Of a stretch of 64,000 nt of DNA, positions 38,992 through 47,197 are shown piece after piece. Position 1 is the stretch's first letter. The number at the start of each line of letters is the position of its first letter. Both the position numbers and the translations under genes were made by a program. Under the pieces are notes generated by a model. That model worked only from the letters and a program-made list of their open reading frames with translations, was not told the origin of the DNA and did not search any database. Source of the DNA: Pseudomonadota bacterium (lineage in GTDB: Bacteria; Pseudomonadota; Alphaproteobacteria; UBA2136; UBA6156). The DNA lies in NCBI GenBank assembly GCA_016125035.1, contig WGMN01000011.1, positions 17,721 to 81,720 of the forward strand, written 5' to 3'.

Positions 38992-39488
38992 TAAAATTCT
39001 CCGCCGGCCTGGCCATCCTGGTGTTCGCCCTGGTGCTGGGCTTCTACCGCTACACCTCGCTTTCCTCACAAATAGAGGATACCCAAGGTGCGCTGCAAGA
39101 TTCGCTGGAAAAGCGCGATGAGGGCAAAAACCTCTCCGAGCGCATCCGCAACGTGCGCAAGATCAGCGTCGTCACGTCCGACGCGCAAAAGTTCAACATC
39201 GAGCGCATGCTGGGCATCGGCTCGCCGGGCATGGAGTGGCGCTTCATCGGCCAGCCGCTCATCCGCGGCAACAACCGCGCGCTGTTCCGCTACACCTTCC
39301 GCATTTCCGGTCCCTCCACCTTTGCCGAGGGCCAGGCCCTGCTGGAACGTATGGCCCGCCTGCCGGGCTTCGTGCCCTACCGCTTCTGTTTCGCCTGCAC
39401 CCAAAACCCGCGCGGCACGCCGGATGACCTCCGCGTGGTGCAAATCGAAGGCTACCTCTATGCCTATGACCCCAATGCGCTCTACTAG
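38988..39488 (+). CDS. PilO/GspM-like bitopic assembly protein
   Basis: The protein has 166 residues. An N-terminal membrane helix (3-22) is followed by a coiled coil (about 26-60) and a small periplasmic ferredoxin-like domain (about 80-165) with two Cys at about 136 and 139 (FCFAC). Size, topology and position after a PilN/GspL-like gene fit PilO or GspM. It overlaps neighbours at both ends. Confidence 0.6.
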   Translation: MIKFSAGLAILVFALVLGFYRYTSLSSQIEDTQGALQDSLEKRDEGKNLSERIRNVRKISVVTSDAQKFNIERMLGIGSPGMEWRFIGQPLIRGNNRALFRYTFRISGPSTFAEGQALLERMARLPGFVPYRFCFACTQNPRGTPDDLRVVQIEGYLYAYDPNALY

Positions 39489-40308
39489 CCTCGCACTGCT
39501 GTTCTTGCTGGTGTTGCCGGCGGCGGCCGCGCACGCGCAGGCGGCGGTCACCAAGGCCGATAGCTTCGATTGGCCCAAAAGCTTCTCCGGCCAGCCAGAT
39601 TTCGCCTTCACCCGGGCAGAGGCGCTCGACGAAGCCACCTCCCGCGCCAAGCAGGAGAACGAACCGGCACCCGCACTGCCCACGCTGCCCGATCTCATCA
39701 ACGACGAGAGCAAGATCGATCCGCTGCACCTCTACCACGCGCAAGATGTCTCCTCCACCACCAGCAGCAACACCCTGGCCCTGCCGGTGGCGGCGGCGCC
39801 CAAGGCCTCGCAACTCCCCAGCTTCTCCAACTCCTACCGTGCCGACCTCTCCGAGTTCCGCGCCACCCTGGCGCAAACGGTCAGCGAAACCATTGCCACC
39901 TGGCACCCAGATGCCTCTCGCTACAGCTTCGGCGGCCTGGTCAACGGCCTCACTTTGCAAACGGTGTCCACCTCGCCGGTGCGCTACGCGGTCATCAACG
40001 GCCACCGGTATGAGCCGGGCAGCTCCTTCCAGCTCAAGGCCCCGGTCAGCGTGCCGGAAGATGCCATTGCCACCGCCTTGCAGGCCAAAATGCCGGTCAA
40101 GGGCGTGCTCACCGATGACCTCTACTCTAAATACAATGCCGCTTATGAAGAAGCGCTGAGCAACTTCAACGCGGCGCGCACCGCCAACCCTGCGGTGGCG
40201 CGGCAAAACCTCACGGTGCCGGTGGTGGTGCGCAGTATCGAGCCCCGCCGCGTGGTGCTCTCGGTGGGCGGAGAAGAACATGAGCTCACGGTCAAATTCA
40301 CCTACTAA
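39475..40308 (+). CDS. Exported assembly protein with GspB/PilP-like C-terminal domain
   Basis: The protein has 277 residues from the ATG at 39475. A signal peptide (about 1-22, AHA|QA) leads into a Ser/Ala-rich disordered middle. A C-terminal beta domain ends in VVVRSIEPRRVVLSVGGEE and a paired strand, similar to the homology region of GspC/PilP/GspB that contacts a secretin. Such a domain predicts that a secretin is encoded elsewhere. The overlap with the preceding gene is 14 bp. Confidence 0.58.
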   Translation: MRSTSLALLFLLVLPAAAAHAQAAVTKADSFDWPKSFSGQPDFAFTRAEALDEATSRAKQENEPAPALPTLPDLINDESKIDPLHLYHAQDVSSTTSSNTLALPVAAAPKASQLPSFSNSYRADLSEFRATLAQTVSETIATWHPDASRYSFGGLVNGLTLQTVSTSPVRYAVINGHRYEPGSSFQLKAPVSVPEDAIATALQAKMPVKGVLTDDLYSKYNAAYEEALSNFNAARTANPAVARQNLTVPVVVRSIEPRRVVLSVGGEEHELTVKFTY

Positions 40309-41062
40309 CCGCGGCGCGCTGGCGCACCTCGCGGGGCAGGGGGGGGCTTTCTCGCCCTTCATGTTCGGCATGATCATGGGCGTCACGGTGTTCTCCGCGC
40401 TGTCCATGCAGTACGCCAAAAAAGCCCTGGCCGACTACCAAACCCGCCAAACGGAACGCGCCCGCGCCAACGCGCAGGATATCGCCAGCGCGATGGATTT
40501 CGCCATCGCCACCGAAACCAGGGATACCTATAACGATACCTACAGCCTCGACCGCGCCCGCCAATATTCCGAGAGCACCGGCAAAACCCGCGGCGACGCC
40601 GATTTCCAGGTCACCACCCGCCAGGGCGACGGCGACGAGCAATTCGGCCGCCGCGACGATAAAGTGGCCATCACCGCCTCCGACGATGCCCTGCTGCGCG
40701 GGCAGGTGGCCCGCAGCTCCAACGCCACCGAGCTCACCAACCTCTCCGCCAGCTCCACCACGCCGGTGGCGGTTTATGACACCTCGGTGGCGCGTGATCG
40801 GCAGATCCGCACCAGCGCCGCGCGGATGAGCCAGATCGCCGAGCAGCTCTACGCCTACTACGCCGCCAACCTTAAGTTTCCCGACAGCAACGCCTACGAT
40901 AGCCTGGTAAGCCACTTCGGCCTGCGCGACGCCTGGGGCGAGGATTTCGAATACTCCGTGGCCCCCGACCAGCAATCGGCCCAAATCGGCTTCACCACTC
41001 CATGGAATTACCACCAGGAGCTTAACTTAAGCTTGAAAGGCGGGCCAGAATCGTCACAATAG
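40280..41062 (+). CDS. Pseudopilin-like protein 1, non-canonical N-terminus
   Basis: The protein has 260 residues. A polar 22-residue leader with AGQGGAF is followed by a long hydrophobic helix (about 26-45) that runs into an amphipathic helix (YAKKALADYQTRQTERARA), as in pseudopilins. The canonical G|FxxxE cleavage site with Glu5 is absent. The C-terminal region has a GspG-like YAANLKFPDSNAYDSLVSHF and DAWGEDFEYS pattern. Probably a subunit of the operon's fibre. It overlaps the preceding gene by 29 bp. Confidence 0.6.
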   Translation: MSSRSNSPTNRGALAHLAGQGGAFSPFMFGMIMGVTVFSALSMQYAKKALADYQTRQTERARANAQDIASAMDFAIATETRDTYNDTYSLDRARQYSESTGKTRGDADFQVTTRQGDGDEQFGRRDDKVAITASDDALLRGQVARSSNATELTNLSASSTTPVAVYDTSVARDRQIRTSAARMSQIAEQLYAYYAANLKFPDSNAYDSLVSHFGLRDAWGEDFEYSVAPDQQSAQIGFTTPWNYHQELNLSLKGGPESSQ

Positions 41063-41066
41063 ACCC

Positions 41067-41990
41067 ATGATCCACTTTCGCCTGCCCTCCCGTATGTTCT
41101 CCGGCCAGTCCGGCGCGATGTTCGGCATGGACGCGCGCATCGCGCTCATCATTGCCGCCATCCTCGCCTCGGTGGGCGGCTGGCAGATGATGAGCCGGCT
41201 GGAAAGTTCCAAGGTCGACGCCGCCCAACAACAGGCCGAGCAACTCAAGGACGCGCTCGACCGCTACTACCAGACCAAAGGCATCAACCACCTGCCCAAC
41301 TCGCTGGAGGAACTGTTTACCGAGGGCGTGATCACCGATCCCTCCCTCAAAACCGATCCCTGGGGCGCACCTTGGGAGTACGCGCATTCTTCGGCCCAGC
41401 TGCGCTTTGAAGACATGCCCGTCACCACCCAGTTCGCGGTCATCTACAGCCGCGGCAAAAACGGCCTGAATGATTCCGGCGGCTTCTCCGGGCTCGATGA
41501 CTTCGCCCAGTGGGCCCCGGGCAAAGACGACGTCGGCACCAAATACATCTCACGCGATGTAGAGCGCAAACGCATCGACGAATACCGCGGCCGCGCCCAG
41601 CTGATCATCGACAAACTCGAGGCGGCGGAATCCTCCGCCTTCCTCGAGGCGCAAAACACCTGCGGCGGTGATTCCCCGCCCGCCTGGTGCACCGATACCG
41701 CCGGCAAAAACTACACCCTGTTCAACTTCTACCCCAAGGCCGACTCCGACGACACCACCGACGTCATCTACTACTCCGAAAAGGTCGCCAACAAGCCGGT
41801 CTACTCCAGCGGCAACGTCGACGACATGCAACAACTGATGATCGACCTCGGCCTGCCGGCAAATTACGCCACCGATCCCTGGGGCCGCATCCTCATGTAC
41901 AACCCCAACGTCACCGGCCGCACCATTCCGCCGTTCTCCGCCAGCATCTGCTTCTCCGCCGGCGAGAACTGCCTGGCCCGCAAGGAATAA
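41067..41990 (+). CDS. Pseudopilin-like protein 2 (GspG-like), non-canonical N-terminus
   Basis: The protein has 307 residues. The leader contains SGQSGAMFGMDAR, similar to the AGQGGAF..MFGM of the preceding protein, then a hydrophobic helix (about 26-42) and an amphipathic helix with YYQTKGINHLPNSLEEL. DPWGAPWEYAHS is the calcium-loop-type GspG motif, repeated in degenerate form as TDPWGRILMYNP near the C-terminus. Four Cys (about 199, 208, 292 and 300) may form disulfides. It lacks Glu5 after a Gly-Phe/Met site. Likely fibre subunit or tip. Confidence 0.62.
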   Translation: MIHFRLPSRMFSGQSGAMFGMDARIALIIAAILASVGGWQMMSRLESSKVDAAQQQAEQLKDALDRYYQTKGINHLPNSLEELFTEGVITDPSLKTDPWGAPWEYAHSSAQLRFEDMPVTTQFAVIYSRGKNGLNDSGGFSGLDDFAQWAPGKDDVGTKYISRDVERKRIDEYRGRAQLIIDKLEAAESSAFLEAQNTCGGDSPPAWCTDTAGKNYTLFNFYPKADSDDTTDVIYYSEKVANKPVYSSGNVDDMQQLMIDLGLPANYATDPWGRILMYNPNVTGRTIPPFSASICFSAGENCLARKE

Positions 41991-41992
41991 CC

Positions 41993-42595
41993 TTGCCCGC
42001 CAAACGCCCGCCCAAAGCCCCCCCCGCGCTCACCGTGTGGGAGAACGCCACCGGCGTCGCCCAGGCCGCCCAACCCGGCCTCATCCCGGCGCACCACGGC
42101 GGCTTTATCACCTTCGTGCTCACCATCGTGCTGCTGGCGGTGCTCATGCCCACGCAGGGCGCGGGGTTGCCCGCGCTGGCGCTCTCGCTGCTGTTCGCGC
42201 GCCTCATCGCGCTGGAATTCACCAGCTACACCCTGCCCAACATCTACACCGTGCCGCTGCTGGCGGTGGGCTGCGCGCACGCGGCGCTGCACGGGCTGTT
42301 CTTGCAGTTCACGGCGGCAGCGCTGCTGTTGCTGGCTGTGGCGCTGCTGTTGCCGCGCCTGCGCCCCCAGGCGGGGTTTGGCGGCGGCGATTTCAAACTC
42401 CTCGCCGCCTATTTCGCTTTTTTTCCAGTGCAGGGGGCGCTGCTCACCTTGGGGCTGGCGTGCCTGCTGTACCTGCCGCTGGGCTTTGCGTTTCCGCGCC
42501 GGCCGGTGCCGTTTGGCGTGCCGCTCATTCTTGCCTGGGTCTTATTACTTGCCTTCCCAACCTTGCCAAACTGGGTTTTTTCCACCATATCCTAG
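41993..42595 (+). CDS. Divergent prepilin peptidase (A24) with Glu in place of first catalytic Asp
   Basis: This is a 200-residue membrane protein with about six helices. The second active-site motif is intact: GGGDFKLLAAYFAFFP (Asp133). The first, normally D-x5-[IL]P[ND], reads EFTSYTLPN with Glu75 at the Asp position. There is no N-methylase domain or Cys cluster, as in CpaA/TadV-type short peptidases. It presumably processes the two pseudopilin-like proteins upstream. The start is TTG, two bases after the preceding stop; no ATG is available nearby. Confidence 0.68.
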   Translation: MPAKRPPKAPPALTVWENATGVAQAAQPGLIPAHHGGFITFVLTIVLLAVLMPTQGAGLPALALSLLFARLIALEFTSYTLPNIYTVPLLAVGCAHAALHGLFLQFTAAALLLLAVALLLPRLRPQAGFGGGDFKLLAAYFAFFPVQGALLTLGLACLLYLPLGFAFPRRPVPFGVPLILAWVLLLAFPTLPNWVFSTIS

Positions 42596-42598
42596 GGT

Positions 42599-43156
42599 AT
42601 GCCCACCCATACCTGCGCCTGGCCCCAATGCCGCGAGGAAGGCCTCTTCCCCGCCCCCAAAGACCCGCGCGATCTCAAACAGCGCCAGTATTTCTGCCAG
42701 CCCCACATCAAAGAGTTCAACAAACGCTGGAACGGCCTCTCCGGCTTTTCCGAGAACGAGATCTACCAGATGCAAGACGGCGCGGCCACCTGGCAACGCC
42801 CCACTTGGGGCATGGGCCTGGGGGCAAGCGGCGGCACGCCCACCGGCGCGCGGGTAGAGAACACCTTCGCCTCTGCCGATGACCTCTACGGCTTCTTCAA
42901 AAACCGCGTGGCGCAGGAGGGGGCGCGCCCCAGCTCCGCCACACGCCACCTGCCGCCGGATGTAAAAGAGGCCTGCGCCATTTTTTCCATCGAGCAACCG
43001 CTGGAAGAGGCGCTGCTCAAAAAGCGCTACCTCTCGCTGGTCAAAACCCACCACCCAGACGTGAATAAATCGCCGGACGCGCCAGAGCACATCAAACGCA
43101 TCAACGTCGCCTTCCGCATCCTGGCCGATTTCGCCCAGCGCCACGCCGCGGCCTAA
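42599..43156 (+). CDS. J-domain protein with N-terminal Cys/His motif
   Basis: The protein has 185 residues. The N-terminal 45 residues contain CAWPQC, then FCQPHI, a probable zinc site. The C-terminal 70 residues are a J domain: LKKRYLSLVKTHHPDVN with the HPD tripeptide and the helix IKRINVAFRIL. J proteins stimulate DnaK-type ATPases. This architecture is common as a stand-alone DnaJ-like gene in alphaproteobacteria. It starts three bases after the peptidase and ends the operon, which may or may not imply a functional link to pilus assembly. Confidence 0.85.
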   Translation: MPTHTCAWPQCREEGLFPAPKDPRDLKQRQYFCQPHIKEFNKRWNGLSGFSENEIYQMQDGAATWQRPTWGMGLGASGGTPTGARVENTFASADDLYGFFKNRVAQEGARPSSATRHLPPDVKEACAIFSIEQPLEEALLKKRYLSLVKTHHPDVNKSPDAPEHIKRINVAFRILADFAQRHAAA

Positions 43157-43191
43157 GGCCGGGCGCCGATCTTCATCTGGGGTGGTTTAGC

Positions 43192-43971
43192 TTAACGGCC
43201 GTCGCTGGGGGCGGTGGTGGCGTCAATGGTCCTGGGGCCGCCCATTTCGGCGCGCGGCACAATGTAAAGACGCGGCTCGGTGTAGGTGTTCTCCTGTGGC
43301 TTCCAGTGGCGGGCGTCGCCGGTTTTAATATCCCAGGCAATGTCCGCGGCAATGCTCCGGGTTATGGCATCCAGCATGGAATAAAGCGCCTGCGCATCTT
43401 CTTCCTTGGTGGGGCCGCGGCGGTCGGCGTTTAGCCGGCGCTGCACCAGGTCCAGCCAATAATCCTTGCGCAACGCCACGGTAGAGTCACTGCGCCGCAC
43501 CAGCACTCCCACATGGATGGCGGCGCGGTAGCGGCCCTGCGGCCCGCTCCAAAAGCTGCCCACCAGCACATCGCTCTCCAGGTTTTTCAGCGTCAGCTCC
43601 ACCTTATAGTCCTTGGGCATTTTCGGGCGGTAGCTCATGTACATGTCAAACATCGCAGGCATGTGGGCGGTCACGCCGTGCAGCAGCTCGTCCGGCTCGT
43701 AGCGGTATTGGTAGCGGTCGGGCTGGTCCTGGGCGGTCAGGCGCGGCGGGCGGTCATCGCTAAAGCGCACAATCTCCATCGAGAAATCGCTGTGGATCAG
43801 CGCCTTCTCCTTACCAGTGGGGGCAATGTCGTTCCATGGCCCGGCTTCGGTGATCACCGGCTTGGCCATCGGCTCCATGCCGCAGGCCGCAAGCCACAAC
43901 GCCAAAATCAGCGTGCCGCCGCCAACGCTACGCCGAATTGAGTGGAAATATCTGCTACGCACGCATCCCAT
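43192..43971 (-). CDS. Lipoprotein of unknown function (second of pair)
   Basis: The protein has 259 residues from the ATG at 43971. A basic N-terminus and hydrophobic stretch end in the lipobox LAACG. The mature protein is a soluble alpha/beta domain with no motif I recognise. Its start lies 64 bp inside the preceding lipoprotein gene, so the two are coupled. The longer frame to 44094 would overlap further and lacks a signal at its start. Probably envelope-located; function unknown. Confidence 0.72.
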   Translation of the reverse strand: MGCVRSRYFHSIRRSVGGGTLILALWLAACGMEPMAKPVITEAGPWNDIAPTGKEKALIHSDFSMEIVRFSDDRPPRLTAQDQPDRYQYRYEPDELLHGVTAHMPAMFDMYMSYRPKMPKDYKVELTLKNLESDVLVGSFWSGPQGRYRAAIHVGVLVRRSDSTVALRKDYWLDLVQRRLNADRRGPTKEEDAQALYSMLDAITRSIAADIAWDIKTGDARHWKPQENTYTEPRLYIVPRAEMGGPRTIDATTAPSDGR

Positions 43972-44453
43972 ACCTGTTGCCACATGGTTTCGCGCCTGCC
44001 CTCGGGGGTCAAGGCGGCGGGGTCGGCTTTGTCCACGGCCTGTTGCACAGAATCCCTTATAATCCCAATCCCCGGCTGCGCCACAATGTCGCAATGCGCC
44101 GGGCTGTCGGCCAAAATCCGGCCATTTTCCTGGCGTCCGCGCAGGTTCACGTCCACCGTCAGGGCATAGCTGTTGGCGCTGCGGGTTGCCTCAAAATGGC
44201 TCACCGCCACATCCAGCAAGGCCGGTTCGTTGGCAAAAATGCTGCGCGCCACGTGGCGCTGCCAGCTGGCCATAAAGGTCGCGGGGTCAAAGGTCACTTC
44301 GTTGGTCAGGCGGGTTTCGTCTTCTGTGGGGCGCAGGTCCTTGTACATGCCAAGGCTAAAGTCGTAGCCCCACGGGCCCACCTTCGGCGCCGGCGTGGGC
44401 GCGCAACTGGCCAGTGCCAGCACCGCCACGGCAAGGGGAACGTACCTGTTCAT
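43908..44453 (-). CDS. Lipoprotein of unknown function (first of pair)
   Basis: The protein has 181 residues from the ATG at 44453 (three residues after an alternative ATG). The signal peptide ends in LASCA. The mature domain has WGYDFSLGMYKDLRPTEDE and a conserved-looking WQQVWDACV near the end. It follows prmC by 48 bp on the same strand and overlaps the next lipoprotein. No family recognised. Confidence 0.72.
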   Translation of the reverse strand: MNRYVPLAVAVLALASCAPTPAPKVGPWGYDFSLGMYKDLRPTEDETRLTNEVTFDPATFMASWQRHVARSIFANEPALLDVAVSHFEATRSANSYALTVDVNLRGRQENGRILADSPAHCDIVAQPGIGIIRDSVQQAVDKADPAALTPEGRRETMWQQVWDACVADISTQFGVALAAAR

Positions 44454-44501
44454 ACCCCCCACTCTAGCACCATCGCGGCGGGCTGCCAGCCGGGGGCCGC
44501 T

Positions 44502-45341
44502 TTAAGGCTTAACCCCTAGCGCAACGCGGTCACGCTCTCCCAGGTCCTTCACCACCGCTACTTCGCCAAAACCCTGGGCCTGCAAAAGCCCGGCCACCGC
44601 TTCGCCCTGCAACCAGCCTATCTCCAGGCACAGCCAGCCGCCCTGTTCCAGCGCCGCCCAGGCCTCGGGTATCAGCGCCCGGTAAACATCCAGCCCTTCC
44701 ACCCCGGCGCGCAACGCCACCTCGGGCTCAAAGCCGCGCACGCTCTCGTCCAGGCCGCCCCATTCGTCGTCGGCAATGTAGGGGGGGTTGCTAAAAATCA
44801 GGTCAAAAGCTCCCTCCGCGCCGGCCAGCAGGCTGCCGCGGCGCAGCTCGCAACGGTCCACCACCCCCGCCTCGCGCAAATTCTCTTCCGCCACCGCCAA
44901 CGCCCGGGCAGAAATATCCGTGCCCACCGCGCGCACCTCCGGCCGCTCCAGCAGCACACTGCCAATCAGGCACCCGCTGCCCACGCCAACCTCTGCCACG
45001 CGCATGGTGCCGTCCACCCGCTCCAGCACTTCGCTCAGCAAAATTTCGCTGTCCGGGCGCGGTATCAGCACGTCCGGCCCCACTTTCCAGTCACGGCTCC
45101 AAAAGGGCGCCCACCCCAGCACATAGGCCAGCGGCTCGCCGCCAATCCTCCGTGCCACCAAAGCCTGCAAGTCGTCCATCCGCGCGGTGGGGAAGGGCCC
45201 CTCCTCCTGCCGCAGCAACTCCTTTTCACCAAGCCCCAGCACCTGCGCCACCAGCAGGCTGCCCTCGCGCGGCGCGGGCTCCAGCCCGGCGGCTTCCAGC
45301 CGCCGCTGCACCACCCGCCATTCCTGCCCCAGGCTGGCCAT
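44502..45341 (-). CDS. prmC: Release factor glutamine methyltransferase PrmC
   Basis: The protein has 279 residues from the ATG at 45341. The N-terminal helical bundle is followed by the methyltransferase core with LIPRPDSE (substrate loop), VGVGSGCL motif I and the catalytic NPPY (IFSNPPYIADDE, about residue 185). It methylates the Gln of the GGQ motif in release factors. It overlaps the PQ-loop gene by TAATG, and prfA is one gene upstream, so the classic prfA-prmC pair is present with one insertion. Confidence 0.94.
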   Translation of the reverse strand: MASLGQEWRVVQRRLEAAGLEPAPREGSLLVAQVLGLGEKELLRQEEGPFPTARMDDLQALVARRIGGEPLAYVLGWAPFWSRDWKVGPDVLIPRPDSEILLSEVLERVDGTMRVAEVGVGSGCLIGSVLLERPEVRAVGTDISARALAVAEENLREAGVVDRCELRRGSLLAGAEGAFDLIFSNPPYIADDEWGGLDESVRGFEPEVALRAGVEGLDVYRALIPEAWAALEQGGWLCLEIGWLQGEAVAGLLQAQGFGEVAVVKDLGERDRVALGVKP

Positions 45342-45922
45342 TAGGGGTGTAGCCCCAAAACCCGCCGCCGCAGGCTGATTTCCAGCAAAAGGAGGGTGTT
45401 CAGGCCCATAATAACCACAGGATAAACCAAAGTGGTCGGGTTTAAATTGGCCATGGCTGCAAACGAGCAAATCCATTTAAGGTTGGCAAAAATGTATTGG
45501 GTGGCATTTTCTTCATGCGGGCGCATCCACGTTTTGCGGAAGGTAGGGAGGTAGCCTAACCCATCCACCAGCGTGGCAATACAGGCCGCGTAGAAAGGGC
45601 TCTTGGTAACCACCCATACGGGGATGGCACCAAACCCCAGCACCAAAAACAGCCAGTCACTACGGGTAATGTCCTTATGCCCGTAACGCAGCGCCAATAC
45701 ACATACCATCAAGGTCAAAACCAGGCTTATCAGGGCAGCCCAGGCACCTGGTCCGGCTCCTTCCACCATCTGTGCCGCCCATGCCACCCCGGTCGCGGTG
45801 CTCCACACCAGGTAGGTAAACAGGTGCGGCTTCGATTTTCCCTTGTAAATTCCCCAGAAAAGCGGCGCATAATTGGCAAAGCCCAGCGCTGCTGCTGCCA
45901 ACCCAAACCACTCTTTTTCCAT
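45341..45922 (-). CDS. PQ-loop/SemiSWEET-like membrane protein
   Basis: This 193-residue protein has about six or seven hydrophobic segments and internal duplication. YAPLFWGIYKGKSKPHLFTYLVW in the first half corresponds to YLPTFRKTWMRPHEENATQ in the second, the two-repeat pattern of PQ-loop transporters (SWEET/cystinosin-like). Substrate is unknown. It sits between prfA and prmC on the same strand, 18 bp after prfA and overlapping prmC. Confidence 0.7.
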   Translation of the reverse strand: MEKEWFGLAAAALGFANYAPLFWGIYKGKSKPHLFTYLVWSTATGVAWAAQMVEGAGPGAWAALISLVLTLMVCVLALRYGHKDITRSDWLFLVLGFGAIPVWVVTKSPFYAACIATLVDGLGYLPTFRKTWMRPHEENATQYIFANLKWICSFAAMANLNPTTLVYPVVIMGLNTLLLLEISLRRRVLGLHP

Positions 45923-45940
45923 TTCTCCGCCCGCCTTGTT

Positions 45941-47026
45941 TTATTCCGCTAAAGCCGCAAGCCTCTCCGCCTCATCCGCCCGGTGCAGCGCCGAAATCAA
46001 CTCCTGCAACGTCTTCCCGCCGGCCATCACGTCGGGCAGGTTGTGCACGGTCAGCTCAATGCGGTGGTCGGTCACACGGTTTTGCGGGTAGTTGTAGGTG
46101 CGTATCTTTTCGCTGCGGTCGCCGCGCCCCACCATGCTCTTGCGCGCCGCGCCCTCGGCGGCGGCCTGCTCTTCGCGCTTCAAGGCCAATAGCCTGCTGC
46201 GCAAAATCTTCATCGCCTTGTCCTTGTTCTTCAACTGGCTCTTTTCGTCCTGGCAGGCCACCGCCAGGCCGGTGGGCAGGTGGGTCACACGCACGGCGCT
46301 GTCGGTGGTGTTCACGCTCTGGCCGCCGGGGCCGCTGCTGCGGAACACATCAATGCGCAAATCCTTGTCCTCAATCTTCACATCCACTTCCTCGGCCTCG
46401 GGCAGAATGGCCACGGTGGCGGCGCTGGTGTGCACGCGGCCCTGGGTTTCGGTGGCGGGCACGCGCTGCACACGGTGCACGCCGCCCTCAAACTTCAACT
46501 TCTGGAACACGCTGTGCCCGCTAATCCGCGCGATCACTTCCTTAATCCCGCCCTTTTCCGCCTCGTTCATGTCCTGCACTTCAAGCTTCCAGCCCATCAC
46601 GCTGGCAAAGGCGCTGTACATCCTAAACAGGTCTCCGGCAAACAGCGCGGCCTCCTCGCCGCCGGTGCCGCCGCGTATTTCCAGCATCACGTTGCGGTCA
46701 TCATCTGCATCCTTCGGCAGCAATCTGCGCTTCAGGTCCTCTTCCATTGCCGGAATGGCGGCAAGTGCCTCATCCAGCTCCATCTGTGCTAAATCCTTAA
46801 AATCGCGGTCATTTTTGGCATCTGCCAAAACCGCCCTTGCCTCAATTGCCGTGTCCAGCAGCTTAAAGTACTTGTTAAATTCCTCCACCACCTCGCGCAG
46901 CTCGGCATACTCGCGGTTCAGCGAGGTCATTTTTTTGATATCATTCAACAACTTGGGGTCCTGAAGCTCCGCTTCTACCGCCGTAAAGCGGTTCACAATC
47001 TTCTGCCCTTGCGCACGTAAATCCAT
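45941..47026 (-). CDS. prfA: Peptide chain release factor 1
   Basis: The protein has 361 residues from the ATG at 47026. It has the codon-recognition tripeptide region of RF1 (RVPATE, followed by GRVHTSAATVAILPE) and the catalytic GGQ (RSSGPGGQSVNTTDSAV, about residue 233). The C-terminal RTYNYPQNRVTDHR completes it. RF1 reads UAA and UAG. It begins the prfA/PQ-loop/prmC/lipoprotein unit. Confidence 0.96.
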   Translation of the reverse strand: MDLRAQGQKIVNRFTAVEAELQDPKLLNDIKKMTSLNREYAELREVVEEFNKYFKLLDTAIEARAVLADAKNDRDFKDLAQMELDEALAAIPAMEEDLKRRLLPKDADDDRNVMLEIRGGTGGEEAALFAGDLFRMYSAFASVMGWKLEVQDMNEAEKGGIKEVIARISGHSVFQKLKFEGGVHRVQRVPATETQGRVHTSAATVAILPEAEEVDVKIEDKDLRIDVFRSSGPGGQSVNTTDSAVRVTHLPTGLAVACQDEKSQLKNKDKAMKILRSRLLALKREEQAAAEGAARKSMVGRGDRSEKIRTYNYPQNRVTDHRIELTVHNLPDVMAGGKTLQELISALHRADEAERLAALAE

Positions 47027-47197
47027 CGGAAAAGCTTCTAACCCACCCCCACCCCCCTTGCAACAGGGCAATTCCGGCCCCATTTTGCCCCCAAGGATTC
47101 ATTTGAACACAAGCGTTTCGCCATAAAGGCCTGCCGTGGTGGCAGCAACCTTTCTAAACCTGCGGTACCAACCGCACAACGGCCAGGGAGAATATCC

